Source: Microbacterium lemovicicum
Lineage (GTDB): Bacteria > Actinomycetota > Actinomycetes > Actinomycetales > Microbacteriaceae
Direction of reading: 5' to 3'
DNA: 64,000 nucleotides
NCBI RefSeq assembly: GCF_003991875.1
Contig: NZ_CP031423.1
Span: forward strand, 1,116,001-1,180,000
Shown piece after piece: positions 7,240 to 16,361 of the stretch. Within the stretch, counting starts at the first letter, position 1. The number at the start of each line of letters is the position of its first letter. Both the position numbers and the translations under genes were made by a program. The notes below the pieces were generated by a model. The model searched no databases. It saw nothing but the letters and a program-made list of their open reading frames with translations, and was not told the DNA's origin.

Positions 7240-9234
7240 GTGAGAGTCGCGCTGCTGGCCGAATCCTTCCTTCCGCACATGAACGGCGTCACGGGGTCCG
7301 TGCTCCAGGTGCTGCGTCACCTCGAGCGCGAAGGGCACGACGCACTGGTGATCGCGCCCGGCACGGGGGAGCCCGATGCACCGCTGCACGGAGCCCGCAC
7401 CGCGCTCCTGCGGTCGGTCCCGCTGCCGTCCTACCCCGAGGTGCGCGTGGCGTTCGCCCGCACCGCCCGGCTCACCCGTCTGCTCCGTGCGTTCTCGCCG
7501 GACGTCGTCCACCTCGCCTCGCCCTTCGTCCTGGGCGGGCAGGGCGTGGTGGCCGCCGACGTGCTCGGCGTGCCCAGCGTCGCCGTCTACCAGACCGACG
7601 TCATCGCCTACGCGGAGAAGTACGGCGTGCCCGGCATGGCTCCGCTCGCCGCGCGGCACGTCTCGAAGCTGCACCGGCGCGCGACGCTGACCCTCGCGCC
7701 CTCCTCGGCGGCCGCGGCCCAGCTCGAGGGGCTCGGCGTGGACCGCCTCCGCACCTGGGGCCGGGGCGTGGACGCCGAGCGCTTCCACCCGTCGCGCCGG
7801 AGCGAGGCGTGGCGCCGCGCCCACGGCGCTCCCGGCGAGGTGCTGGTGGGCTACGTCGGCCGGCTCGCACCGGAGAAGCAGGTCGAGGACCTCGCCGCGC
7901 TCGCCGGCATCGAGGGCGTGCGCCTCGTCGTGATCGGCGACGGACCGGCCCGCTCACGCCTGGAGACGCTGCTTCCCGGAGCCGTCTTCACCGGCTTCCT
8001 CGGCGGCGACGCGCTGGCGACGGCCCTCGCCAGCCTCGACGTCTTCGTGCACCCGGGTGAGAGCGAGACGTTCTGCCAGACCGTGCAGGAGGCGCACGCC
8101 AGCGGCGTGCCCGTGGTCGCCACGGGACGCGGGGGCCCGGTCGACCTCGTCCGCAGCAGCATCGACGGGTGGCTCTACCGGCCCGGCGACCTCGCCGACC
8201 TGCGTGCGCGGGTGAGCGACCTCGCGGGCGATGCGGCCAAGCGCCGGTCGTTCGGGCTCGCGGCCCGCGAAGCCGTGCGCGAGCGCACCTGGGAGGCCCT
8301 GGGCCACCAGCTGCTCGGACACTACGACGACGCCCGGATGCTGCGCCGGCTCGACGAGGCGACCGTGGTGCGAGCCGCGACCCGAACCTCCGGCCCGCCC
8401 GCGTCCCGGGCGGACGATGCGCCCGCCGCGCCGCGGTGGGCGCGGTACGTGGCCCTCGGCGACTCGATCACGGAGGGGCTGTGCGACGGCTCGCGCGTGC
8501 CGGAGGGCGAGTACCGCGGCTGGGCCGACCGGCTCGCCCTGCTCCTCGCGCACGCCCGCACCGGCTCGACCCGCTTCCGCTACGCGAACCTCGCCGTGCG
8601 CAGCCGCCGCATCCAGGACGTCCTCCGGGAGCAGATCCCGGCCGCCCTGGCCCTGCGACCGCAGCTGGTGTCGGTGCTCGTCGGCGCCAACGACCTCGTG
8701 AGGGTCGGCGCCGACCCGGTGGCACTCGCCGCAGACCTGGAGCGCGGCGTCCGCACCCTCCGCGACGCGGGATGCGACGTGCTGCTCGTCACTCCGTTCC
8801 TGCCGCACCGGGCCACCGCACGCGTGCTGGCCGGCCGATTCGCCCGCTTCGCATCGGAGCTGCGCCGCATCGCGCGCGACACCGGCTGCGTGCTCCTCGA
8901 CGTCGACGCCGTGCCCGAGATGGGCGGACTCGGCATGTGGGCCGAGGACCGGGTGCACCTGCAGGCCGTCGGCCACCGGTTCCTCGCCTACCGCGCGGCG
9001 GAGGTGCTCGGCGTGCCCGACGCGGAGGCGCTCGGCGAGCTGGACGCCGCGCTGCACGCCGACGAGGACGCACCGGTGCCGAGCCTGCCGTCGCGTGTGT
9101 GGCTGCGCCTGCACGCGATTCCGTGGATGCTGCGGCGCATGGCCGGCCGGACGGCCGGCGACGGCATCGCGGCCAAGCACGACGGCTACGTCGAGCTGCG
9201 GCCGCGCTCGACGACGCGGCGCGCGGAGGCCTGA
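7240..9234 (+). CDS. GT4 glycosyltransferase fused to SGNH/GDSL hydrolase
   Basis: This is a two-domain protein of 664 residues. Residues 1 to about 385 are a GT-B family 4 glycosyltransferase resembling actinobacterial GDP-mannose-dependent alpha-mannosyltransferases: N-terminal RVALLAESFLPHMNGVTGSV, GYVGRLAPEKQVEDL, and the acidic donor motif in HPGESETFCQTVQEA. After a Pro/Ala-rich linker, residues about 400-630 form an SGNH hydrolase: GDSITEG (nucleophile Ser409), GAND (Asn484) and the catalytic dyad in DRVH (Asp570, His573). A joint role in making and deacylating or acylating an envelope glycolipid is inference. GTG 7240 is chosen because homology begins there; a GGAGG lies only 1-2 bases upstream, too close for comfort, so the exact start is uncertain. 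Confidence 0.85.
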   Translation: MRVALLAESFLPHMNGVTGSVLQVLRHLEREGHDALVIAPGTGEPDAPLHGARTALLRSVPLPSYPEVRVAFARTARLTRLLRAFSPDVVHLASPFVLGGQGVVAADVLGVPSVAVYQTDVIAYAEKYGVPGMAPLAARHVSKLHRRATLTLAPSSAAAAQLEGLGVDRLRTWGRGVDAERFHPSRRSEAWRRAHGAPGEVLVGYVGRLAPEKQVEDLAALAGIEGVRLVVIGDGPARSRLETLLPGAVFTGFLGGDALATALASLDVFVHPGESETFCQTVQEAHASGVPVVATGRGGPVDLVRSSIDGWLYRPGDLADLRARVSDLAGDAAKRRSFGLAAREAVRERTWEALGHQLLGHYDDARMLRRLDEATVVRAATRTSGPPASRADDAPAAPRWARYVALGDSITEGLCDGSRVPEGEYRGWADRLALLLAHARTGSTRFRYANLAVRSRRIQDVLREQIPAALALRPQLVSVLVGANDLVRVGADPVALAADLERGVRTLRDAGCDVLLVTPFLPHRATARVLAGRFARFASELRRIARDTGCVLLDVDAVPEMGGLGMWAEDRVHLQAVGHRFLAYRAAEVLGVPDAEALGELDAALHADEDAPVPSLPSRVWLRLHAIPWMLRRMAGRTAGDGIAAKHDGYVELRPRSTTRRAEA

Positions 9235-9240
9235 CCGGCC

Positions 9241-9402
9241 TCAGCCCTGGATGCCGCCCTCGAAGGTCTCCAGCTCGAGTGCCACCTGACGGCGCATCTC
9301 CGCCTCCTCGGCGGCCGAGATCGTCAGCTCCTGCTCGTCGGGCGCGGCGTCGGAGCTGACCTCCGGCTCGTCGCTGGGAACGGGTGTGGCGTCGCGGTCC
9401 AT
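9241..9402 (-). CDS. Small acidic protein, unknown function
   Basis: This is a 53-residue ORF with an excellent ribosome site (AAGGAG, 6 bases before ATG 9402). It is rich in Glu, Asp, Ser and Pro in the first half (DATPVPSDEPEVSSDAAPDE) and ends in an amphipathic helix (AAEEAEMRRQVALELETFEGG). I do not recognise a family. It lies about 100 bases downstream of the response regulator stop on the same strand and converges with the glycosyltransferase gene. A TACGGT hexamer about 45 bases upstream could be its own -10 box. The ribosome site is the main reason to treat it as real. Confidence 0.6.
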   Translation of the reverse strand: MDRDATPVPSDEPEVSSDAAPDEQELTISAAEEAEMRRQVALELETFEGGIQG

Positions 9403-9499
9403 GTCGCACTCCTTCGCTCGCGCCGGCGCAGTGCCGACCCGACCACCGTAGGCGGAGGTCCTCCCGCCCGCCAGCGGGTTGCGTCGGCCGGCGCGCGGC

Positions 9500-10183
9500 T
9501 CAGCTGCGCCAGGAGTACTCGGTCTCCGGGCGCCCCGGCGATCCGTAGCGCGGCGCGCGCTGCACGCGGGAGACGTCGGCCAGGTGCTCGAGGTAGCGGC
9601 GCACGGCGACCCGCGACATCCCGAGCCTCTCCGCGGCCTCGCTCGCCGACAGCGGTCCGTGCGCGCGCAGCTCGGCGGCGACCCGTTCCAGCGAATCGGC
9701 CGACAGGCCCTTCGGCGCCGCGGCCGCCACGGCCGGCCGGAGGGCTCCCAGCATCCCGTCGATCTCGGCCTGCGTCGCGTCGCCCGCCGCATCGGACGCG
9801 CGGCGGCGGTAGTCCTGGTACTGCTGCAGCCGCTCGCGGAACGTCGCGAAGTCGAACGGCTTGACGAGGTAGTGCACCACGCCGAGGCCGACCGTCTGGC
9901 GCACCACGTCCGCGTCGCGCACCGAGGTGATCGCGATGACGTCGACCGAGGCGCCCCGCGCCCGGACGTGGCGGAGCACGTCGAGTCCGGTGCCGTCGGG
10001 CATGTTCATGTCCAGCAGCACGAGGTCGATGCCTCCCGCGGGCGGCCGCTCGAGCACGGCGCTGATGGCGGCACGGGCGCCGGTGGCCTCGGCCACGACC
10101 TCGAAGCCGTCCAGCCGCGCGACGTAGTGCCGGTGCAGCTCCAGGGTCAGCGGCTCGTCGTCCACCAGCAGCACGGAGATCAC
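9500..10183 (-). CDS. Response regulator of citrate/C4-dicarboxylate (CitB/DcuR) type
   Basis: This is a 227-residue two-component response regulator. The receiver domain (about 1-125) has the acidic pair Asp8-Asp9, phosphoacceptor Asp58 in LLDMNMPDG, a Thr in IAITS and Lys in HYLVKPFD. The C-terminal third carries a winged-helix or HTH DNA-binding region (SASEAAERLGMSRVAVRRYLEHL). It starts at GTG 10183, overlapping the stop of the sensor kinase gene in a GTGA arrangement, so kinase and regulator are made from one message. The divergent dctA gene 190 bases beyond the kinase start is the likely target. Confidence 0.9.
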   Translation of the reverse strand: MISVLLVDDEPLTLELHRHYVARLDGFEVVAEATGARAAISAVLERPPAGGIDLVLLDMNMPDGTGLDVLRHVRARGASVDVIAITSVRDADVVRQTVGLGVVHYLVKPFDFATFRERLQQYQDYRRRASDAAGDATQAEIDGMLGALRPAVAAAAPKGLSADSLERVAAELRAHGPLSASEAAERLGMSRVAVRRYLEHLADVSRVQRAPRYGSPGRPETEYSWRS

Positions 10184-11457
10184 GACGGGCTCCGGGCGGG
10201 CAGGTCGGCGCGGAAGGTCGTGGGGGCGGTGGTGCTGAGCTCGAGGGTGCCGCCCGCGTCCTCCACCAGCGAGCGCACGAGCGCCAGACCGACGCCGCGC
10301 CCTTCGGCGCCCGCCGGCTTCGTGGAGAACCCGTGCTCGAACACCTTCTCGCGCAGCTCGTCGGGCACGCCGCCGCCGCTGTCGGAGACGGTGAGCCCGA
10401 TGCCGAGCGGGCCGCGGGCGATGCCGACGCGCACCCAGCGCGGCAGAGGGCCGGCGGCCGCCGCATCCAGCGCATTGTCGATCAGATTTCCCACCACCGC
10501 GACCTGATCGATCGGCGCGAGCACCGAGCCCGGAGCGTCGGGTGAGATGTCGGCCGTCCAGTCGATGCCGCGCTCGGCGGCCTGCGACGCCTTGCCGAGG
10601 AGGAGCGCCCCCACCGTCGGATCGCCGTCGCGGCGGGCGTTCACCTGATCGATGAGCTCCTGGCTGCGGCGGGAGGTGGCCGTGAGGATCTGCACGGCCT
10701 CGTCGGTGCGCCCGAGCTCGATGAGCGCGACGGCGGTGTGGGCCCGGTTGCCGTGCTCGTGGGTCTGCGCGCGCAGGGCCTCGCCGAGCGTGCGGAGCGA
10801 CTCGTACGACGACAGGGCGTCGCGCACCGCGCCGGCCGGGAGGTCGCCGGTGACGCGGCGGGTGACCCGGCGGGCCAGCAGAGCGCCCGCGACGCCTGCC
10901 GTCACGACCGCCAGCGCGATGGCGAGCGCGACGGGGAGCCGGGCGAGGAAGGCGGACGAGATGCTGCCGATGGTGACGCCGACCGCGACCCATCCCACCT
11001 GGCGGCCGTCCGCCTCCACCGGGACGATCGTGCGCACGGAGGGGCCCAGCGTGCCGGTGAACTCCTCGGTGAGCGCGACGGGGGACGAGGGGATCGTGCC
11101 GATGTAGGGGAGCCCGATCTGCGCGGGATCGCGATGGGTGACGCGGATGCCGTCCACGGTCATGATCGTGACGAAGTCGACGCGCGACTCGGCCATGACC
11201 CGCACGGCGACCGGCTGCAGCACGGCGGTGGGATCCGGATCGCCGGCCAGCTCGGCGCCCACGTCGGGGGACGCCGCCAGCGCGGAGGCCACCGCCGCCG
11301 TCACCCGCTCCGCTTCGGCGCGCACCGCCCGCTGCGACTCGAACAGCAGCAGCGCGGTCATGGCGCCGGCGATGAGCACCCCGGCCACGCAGAGCGCGAG
11401 GAACACCCGGGATGCCGCGCTGCCGACTTCCCGTGACCTCCTGGTGCGAGCGGCCAC
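10180..11457 (-). CDS. Sensor histidine kinase of CitA/DcuS type
   Basis: This is a membrane sensor kinase of about 425 residues. GTG 11457 is preferred because AGGAGG sits 6 bases upstream; a longer frame reaching 11607 has no such signal. A transmembrane helix near residues 18-40 is followed by an extracytoplasmic PAS-like ligand domain (to about 180; FVTIMTVDGIRVTHRDP), a second helix, and a cytoplasmic core. The H-box is QTHEHGNRAHT with phosphorylated His233, typical of the CitA/DcuS group. The ATPase has NLIDNALDA, DSGGGVPDE and GRGVGLALVRSLV. It probably senses a C4-dicarboxylate or citrate and controls dctA through the overlapping regulator gene. Confidence 0.92.
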   Translation of the reverse strand: MAARTRRSREVGSAASRVFLALCVAGVLIAGAMTALLLFESQRAVRAEAERVTAAVASALAASPDVGAELAGDPDPTAVLQPVAVRVMAESRVDFVTIMTVDGIRVTHRDPAQIGLPYIGTIPSSPVALTEEFTGTLGPSVRTIVPVEADGRQVGWVAVGVTIGSISSAFLARLPVALAIALAVVTAGVAGALLARRVTRRVTGDLPAGAVRDALSSYESLRTLGEALRAQTHEHGNRAHTAVALIELGRTDEAVQILTATSRRSQELIDQVNARRDGDPTVGALLLGKASQAAERGIDWTADISPDAPGSVLAPIDQVAVVGNLIDNALDAAAAGPLPRWVRVGIARGPLGIGLTVSDSGGGVPDELREKVFEHGFSTKPAGAEGRGVGLALVRSLVEDAGGTLELSTTAPTTFRADLPARSPS

Positions 11458-11642
11458 GCCCGTCCTCCTGTCCGCCTCTTCGCGATCCTCACATGCCCGG
11501 CCACGCCGCGCCCGCTGCGCGCATGCGCGACCAATACGACCACAAATCGCGGCGCGGCGCGCGCGGGCGCATCGTGAGTGCATCAGCCGGTTCCCTCCGG
11601 CCCACAACCTGGACGAAGCAGTCCCGATCGATGGAGGCGACG

Positions 11643-13094
11643 ATGTCTTCCCGCATTCCCCAGACCACCACTCTCCGACTTCCCGGCTTTGCCTGGCGCC
11701 GCGGCAAGCGCAGCTGGGACCGTCACACCTGGCTCTACGTCTCGGTCATCATCGCCGTCGTCCTGGGCGTGGTCGTCGGTCTTCTCTGGCCGGCCTTCGC
11801 CGTCGGCCTCGAGCCGATCGGCAAGGCCTTCGTCAACCTGATCAAGATGATGATCGCGCCGATCATCTTCTGCACGATCGTGGTGGGTGTCGGCTCGATC
11901 GCCAAGGCCGCGACGGTCGGCAAGATCGGCGGCCTGGCGCTCGTCTACTTCATGATCATGACGACCTTCGCCCTGGCCATCGGCCTGGTCGTCGGCAACA
12001 TCATCCACCCGGGCGACGGCCTGGACATGACCTCGTCGACCTACGACACCTCGAACGTCGAGGCGAAGACCACGCAGGAGTTCCTCCTGGGCATCATCCC
12101 GACCACGTTCTTCAGCGCCTTCACCGGCACGAGCGTGCTGCAGGTGCTGTTCATCGCCCTGCTGGTCGGCTTCGCCCTCCAGGGCCTCGGCCGTCGCGGC
12201 GAGCCCATCATGTTCGCCGTCAAGCAGCTGCAGGTGCTCGTGTTCCGCATCCTCGGCATGATCCTGTGGCTCGCCCCCCTCGGCGCCTTCGGCGCCATCG
12301 CCGCGGTCGTCGGAAAGACGGGCGTCGCCGCGATCGTGAGCCTCGGCATCCTGCTCATCGCCTTCTACATCACCTGCGCCGTGTTCATCGTCGGCATCCT
12401 CGGCACCCTGCTCTACGCCGTCGCCCGCATCAACCTGTTCAGCCTGATGAAGTACCTGGGCCGCGAGTACCTGCTCATCGTCGGCACCAGCTCCTCCGAG
12501 TCCGCCCTGCCGCGCCTCATCGCCAAGATGGAGCACCTGGGCGTCTCCAAGCCGGTCGTCGGCATCACGGTGCCCACCGGCTACTCCTTCAACCTGGACG
12601 GCACCGCGATCTACCTGACGATGGCCTCGCTGTTCATCGCCGCCGGCATGGGCACGCCGATGTCGATCCCGGAGCAGATCGGGCTCCTGGTGTTCATGGT
12701 CATCGCCTCGAAGGGCGCGGCCGGCGTCACCGGCGCGGGCCTCGCCACCCTCGCCGGCGGTCTGCAGGCCTTCCGTCCCGACCTTGTCAACGGCGTCGGC
12801 GTCATCGTCGGCATCGACCGCTTCATGTCCGAGGGCCGCGCCGTCACCAACTTCACCGGCAACGCCGTCGCGACCGTCCTCATCGGCACCTGGACCCGCG
12901 AGTTCGACCGCAGCCGGGCACGCTCGGTGCTGGCCGGGGAGCTTCCGTTCGACGAGGCGTCGCTGACCGGCCACGACCACGACGGCATGTCCGCCGCGCC
13001 GGACGCGGTCGGTACGCAGGGTAGGGAGGAGGCCGCGGTCACGGCCGAGGGCGACCGCCGGACGGCGGCGGCGGGCACCGCGCCGCGCGCCTGA
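11643..13094 (+). CDS. dctA: C4-dicarboxylate transporter DctA
   Basis: This is a 483-residue secondary transporter of the dicarboxylate/amino acid:cation symporter family, importing succinate, fumarate or malate with protons or sodium. Family signatures are visible: LIKMMIAPIIFCTIVVGV in the third helix, the serine-rich GTSSSESALPRL re-entrant loop, and VPTGYSFNLDGTAIYLTMASLFIA for substrate and cation binding. ATG 11643 is preferred over ATG 11631 because GGAGG at 11633-11637 fits it. The C-terminus has a hydrophilic tail. It is divergent from the CitA/CitB-type kinase and regulator, which are its likely controllers. A strong two-way terminator follows at 13108-13144. Confidence 0.93.
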   Translation: MSSRIPQTTTLRLPGFAWRRGKRSWDRHTWLYVSVIIAVVLGVVVGLLWPAFAVGLEPIGKAFVNLIKMMIAPIIFCTIVVGVGSIAKAATVGKIGGLALVYFMIMTTFALAIGLVVGNIIHPGDGLDMTSSTYDTSNVEAKTTQEFLLGIIPTTFFSAFTGTSVLQVLFIALLVGFALQGLGRRGEPIMFAVKQLQVLVFRILGMILWLAPLGAFGAIAAVVGKTGVAAIVSLGILLIAFYITCAVFIVGILGTLLYAVARINLFSLMKYLGREYLLIVGTSSSESALPRLIAKMEHLGVSKPVVGITVPTGYSFNLDGTAIYLTMASLFIAAGMGTPMSIPEQIGLLVFMVIASKGAAGVTGAGLATLAGGLQAFRPDLVNGVGVIVGIDRFMSEGRAVTNFTGNAVATVLIGTWTREFDRSRARSVLAGELPFDEASLTGHDHDGMSAAPDAVGTQGREEAAVTAEGDRRTAAAGTAPRA

Positions 13095-13107
13095 TCCCGG
13101 AGAACAC

Positions 13108-13144
13108 GATGGCCCGGACTGCGCTCAGCGCGGTCCGGGCCATC
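13108..13144. terminator. Bidirectional hairpin terminator between dctA and the small gene pair
   Basis: A perfect 12-bp stem (GATGGCCCGGAC against GTCCGGGCCATC) closes a 13-base loop that can itself pair as GCGC..GCGC. It lies between two convergent genes and can act in both directions. Confidence 0.8.
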
Positions 13145-13162
13145 GTCATCCGTGCGGGCGGG

Positions 13163-13300
13163 TCACTCCTCGCCGACGGGCGGGAGGTCGTCGGCCTCCG
13201 CGTCGATCTCGAGGGGTCCCTCGTCGGGGTCGGATCCGTCCAGATCGGGCAGGGTGTCGGCTTCCGCCTCGATCTCGTGGAAGGTCGGGTCGAAGACCAT
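13163..13300 (-). CDS. Small acidic protein, unknown function
   Basis: This is a 45-residue ORF starting at ATG 13300 with AGGAG 6 bases upstream. It is strongly acidic, with two similar segments, EIEAEADTLPDLDGSDPDE and EIDAEADDLPPVGEE, that look like an internal duplication of about 20 residues. I do not recognise a named family. It starts 12 bases past the stop of the DUF5302-like gene on the same strand, so the two probably form a small operon. It is predicted to be cytoplasmic and has no cysteines or membrane segment. Confidence 0.65.
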   Translation of the reverse strand: MVFDPTFHEIEAEADTLPDLDGSDPDEGPLEIDAEADDLPPVGEE

Positions 13301-13312
13301 GTCGTGCTCCTC

Positions 13313-13495
13313 TCAGCCGCTCTTGCGGCGGAACTCGCGCTTGGTGACGGCGCCGTGCGTCCCGTGGACGGCGGAGTCGCCGTCCAGGTGCGCCTGGCCC
13401 TCACGGTGCGTGGCGTTCTTCTTGTCGAGCGCCTCTTTGAACTTGCGCTTCATGTCGTCGGATGCCGCGGCATCCGCGGTGTCGTCGGTACTCAT
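13313..13495 (-). CDS. DUF5302-like small basic protein
   Basis: This is a 60-residue protein with an acidic N-terminus (MSTDDTADAAASDDM), a conserved basic helix (KRKFKEALDKKNATHREG) and a C-terminal KREFRRKSG tail. This layout matches the DUF5302 family of actinobacteria, whose function is unknown. It is followed closely by a 45-residue acidic ORF. A 16-bp perfect palindrome (bases 13460-13475) built from GGATGC and GCATCC lies inside the coding sequence and forces the locally rare codons GAT and GCA. Confidence 0.8.
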   Translation of the reverse strand: MSTDDTADAAASDDMKRKFKEALDKKNATHREGQAHLDGDSAVHGTHGAVTKREFRRKSG

Positions 13496-13619
13496 GTGCT
13501 CAGCCTAGACAGAGGGCGCCGATGGGGGAGGAGTTCATCCGCGCGACCACCGCCGTCCACCCCGCCGACGCCCGCGCTCAGGCTCTGCGGAGCGTGGACT
13601 GGTAAGGTCGGGAGGGTTG

Positions 13620-13848
13620 CCCTTGCGGCATCCGCTCAATTTCACATCGAGCAATTCACGGAGCAGGCCGGCAGGAAGCTGGTCCCCAGTGGTGGTCTCC
13701 CATTCTCACGCAGCATGGTGGATTTCGACCGGTGGCCAGTGCCAGCGAACGCGGTCATGCCGCGCGCCGATAACTGCCTGTTCCTGCTCCTTCGAAGCAC
13801 TCGTGCGCCATTCGGGCACGCGAGTCTAAAAAAAGAAGGAGAGACCTC
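13620..13848 (+). ncRNA. Structured 5' leader of pnp, candidate Actino-pnp RNA
   Basis: The 350 bases before pnp contain no gene. The part nearest pnp can fold into a long imperfect hairpin at about 13679-13739: CTGGTC pairs with GGCCAG at the base, GGTC with GACC in the middle, and CCAT with ATGG at the tip. A conserved RNA of this kind (Actino-pnp motif) is known upstream of actinobacterial polynucleotide phosphorylase genes and is thought to be cut by RNase III and degraded by PNPase in a feedback loop. A TAAGGT hexamer at 13603-13608 may be the -10 box. I did not test the fold against the published consensus. From 13500 to 13600 I see nothing else. Confidence 0.5.
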
Positions 13849-16128
13849 TTGGAAGGTCCTGAAATCACCGCCGCCGAAGCCGTCCTCGACAACGGACGCT
13901 TCGGCACCCGCACCGTCCGGTTCGAGACCGGCCGGCTCGCCCAGCAGTCCCAGGGAGCAGTCGCCGCCTACCTCGACGAGGAGACGATGCTCCTGTCGGC
14001 CACCAGCGCAGGAAAGCACCCGCGCGAAGGCTTCGACTTCTTCCCGCTGACCGTCGACGTCGAGGAGCGCTCCTACGCCGCCGGCAAGATCCCCGGCTCG
14101 TTCTTCCGCCGCGAGGGTCGTCCGTCCACCGAGGCCATCCTCGTGTGCCGCCTCATCGACCGCCCGCTGCGCCCGTCGTTCGTCGAGGGCCTCCGCAACG
14201 AGGTGCAGATCGTCGTCACCGTGCTGTCCATCGCTCCCGGCGAGTTCTACGACGCGCTGGCCATCAACGCGGCCTCCCTGTCGACGCAGATCTCCGGTCT
14301 GCCGTTCTCCGGCCCGATCGCCGGTGTGCGCCTCGCACTCATCCCCGGCCACGGCGAGCACGCCGACCAGTGGATCGCGTTCCCGACCGTGTCGCAGCTC
14401 GAGGACGCCGTCTTCGACCTGATCGTCGCCGGTCGCGTCCTCGACGACGGAGAGGTCGCGATCATGATGGTCGAGGCCGAGGCCACCGAGGGAAGCTGGA
14501 ACCTGATCAAGTCGGGCGCCGTCAAGCCCAACGAGCAGGTCGTGGCCGAGGGCCTCGAGGCCTCGAAGCCCTTCATCAAGGAGCTCGTCGCCGCGCAGAA
14601 CGTCGTGGCGAACACGGCGGCGAAGCCCATCAAGGAATTCCCGGTCTTCCTGCCCTACAGCCAGCAGACCTACGACTTCGTCGCCGGCCGCGCCTACGAC
14701 AAGCTCGTCCCGATCTACCAGATCGCCGACAAGCAGCAGCGTCAGGACGCCGATGACCAGCTGAAGGACGCCGTCAAGGCGGAGCTCCTGGCCGCCGTCG
14801 AGGCGGGCGACCTGCCCGCCGTCGCGACGCTGGAGTTCTCGGCCGCGTACAAGTCGGTCACCAAGCTGATCGTCCGCGGACGCATCCTCTCCGAGGGCGT
14901 GCGCATGGACGGCCGCGGCCTGGCCGACATCCGTCCGCTCGACGCCGAGGTGCAGGTCATCCCGCGCGTCCACGGTTCGGCGATCTTCCAGCGCGGCGAG
15001 ACCCAGATCCTGGGTGTCACCACGCTGAACATGCTCAAGATGGAGCAGCAGATCGACTCCCTCTCGCCGGTGACGCGCAAGCGCTACATGCACCACTACA
15101 ACTTCCCGCCGTACTCCACCGGTGAGACCGGTCGCGTGGGAAGCCCGAAGCGCCGCGAGATCGGGCACGGCTTCCTGGCCGAGCGCGCGCTCGTGCCCGT
15201 GCTGCCCAGCCGCGAGGAGTTCCCCTACGCGATCCGTCAGGTGTCCGAGGCGCTCGGCTCCAACGGCTCGACGTCGATGGGCTCCGTCTGCGCCTCGACC
15301 CTGTCGCTGCTGAACGCCGGTGTGCCCCTGCGGGCCCCCGTCGCCGGTATCGCCATGGGCCTCGTCACCGACCAGGTCGACGGCCAGACCCGCTACGCGG
15401 CGCTGACCGACATCCTCGGCGCGGAGGACGCGCTCGGCGACATGGACTTCAAGGTCGCCGGCACGAGCGAGTTCGTCACGGCCATCCAGCTCGACACCAA
15501 GCTCGACGGCATCCCGTCGTCGGTCCTGGCCGCCGCGCTGACCCAGGCCCGTGAGGCCCGCCTCACGATCCTCAACGTCCTGAACGCCGCGATCGACGCG
15601 CCCGACGAGATGGCGCCCACCGCGCCCCGCGTCATCAGCGTGCAGATCCCGGTCGACAAGATCGGCGAGCTCATCGGGCCCAAGGGCAAGACGATCAACG
15701 CGATCCAGGACGAGACCGGCGCCGACATCTCCATCGAGGAGAACGGCACCGTCTACATCGGCGCGGTCGACGGCCCGTCGGCCGAGGCCGCTCGCGCCCA
15801 GGTCAACGCGATCGCCAACCCGACCAACCCGGAGGTGGGGGAGCAGTTCCTCGGCACCGTCGTGAAGATCGCCGCCTTCGGCGCGTTCGTCTCGCTGCTG
15901 CCGGGCAAGGACGGCCTCCTGCACATCAGCGAGGTGCGCAAGCTCGCCGGTGGCAAGCGCGTCGAGAACGTCGAAGACGTGCTCGGCGTCGGTCAGAAGA
16001 TCCTCGTGAAGATCACCAAGATCGACGACCGCGGAAAGCTGTCGCTCGAGCCGGTGGTCGAAGAGGCCGCCGACCAGGAGGGTCGCGCCGCGGCCAGCGC
16101 GGGCCCGGAGGCCCCCGCCGAAGGCTGA
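13849..16128 (+). CDS. pnp: Polyribonucleotide nucleotidyltransferase (PNPase)
   Basis: This is PNPase, 759 residues, which phosphorolytically degrades RNA from the 3' end and can add tails. It starts at TTG 13849 with AGAAGGAGA upstream. Two RNase PH-like domains are separated by a helical domain. RNA-binding domains close the protein: a KH domain with [11 protein letters not shown] (about residues 607-618) and an S1 domain (about 660-735; [26 protein letters not shown]). FFRREGRPS and [15 protein letters not shown] belong to the phosphorolytic core. The structured leader upstream suggests autoregulation at the mRNA level. A strong terminator at 16145-16177 ends the unit. Confidence 0.97.
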   Translation: MEGPEITAAEAVLDNGRFGTRTVRFETGRLAQQSQGAVAAYLDEETMLLSATSAGKHPREGFDFFPLTVDVEERSYAAGKIPGSFFRREGRPSTEAILVCRLIDRPLRPSFVEGLRNEVQIVVTVLSIAPGEFYDALAINAASLSTQISGLPFSGPIAGVRLALIPGHGEHADQWIAFPTVSQLEDAVFDLIVAGRVLDDGEVAIMMVEAEATEGSWNLIKSGAVKPNEQVVAEGLEASKPFIKELVAAQNVVANTAAKPIKEFPVFLPYSQQTYDFVAGRAYDKLVPIYQIADKQQRQDADDQLKDAVKAELLAAVEAGDLPAVATLEFSAAYKSVTKLIVRGRILSEGVRMDGRGLADIRPLDAEVQVIPRVHGSAIFQRGETQILGVTTLNMLKMEQQIDSLSPVTRKRYMHHYNFPPYSTGETGRVGSPKRREIGHGFLAERALVPVLPSREEFPYAIRQVSEALGSNGSTSMGSVCASTLSLLNAGVPLRAPVAGIAMGLVTDQVDGQTRYAALTDILGAEDALGDMDFKVAGTSEFVTAIQLDTKLDGIPSSVLAAALTQAREARLTILNVLNAAIDAPDEMAPTAPRVISVQIPVDKIGELIGPKGKTINAIQDETGADISIEENGTVYIGAVDGPSAEAARAQVNAIANPTNPEVGEQFLGTVVKIAAFGAFVSLLPGKDGLLHISEVRKLAGGKRVENVEDVLGVGQKILVKITKIDDRGKLSLEPVVEEAADQEGRAAASAGPEAPAEG

Positions 16129-16144
16129 TCCTTCCTCCTCATCG

Positions 16145-16177
16145 CGGATGCCCGCCCCTTCCGGGGGCGGGCATCCG
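16145..16177 (+). terminator. Terminator of pnp
   Basis: A perfect 14-bp stem (CGGATGCCCGCCCC against GGGGCGGGCATCCG) with a 5-base loop lies 17 bases past the pnp stop. Confidence 0.85.
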
Positions 16178-16361
16178 TCGTCTCCGGCCGGTGATCGCGC
16201 GGCCGGTCGCCTCGTGATGCAAGCGTTATGGAAAATTCACCATTCGTCCGCCGGGGTGAACGGCGTGGAGACGGCAGGGCCCTAACCTGTCAGTACGTGT
16301 CGGGGGGCACGGACGCCTGGCCGTCACCTCTCCGACGCGACGCCTGTCGAGGAGGTGACGG

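Noticed and set aside
13642..15924. Long minus-strand ORF opposite pnp
   Set aside because: Antisense shadow of pnp with repetitive Gly/Asp/Arg/Leu composition and no recognisable motif.
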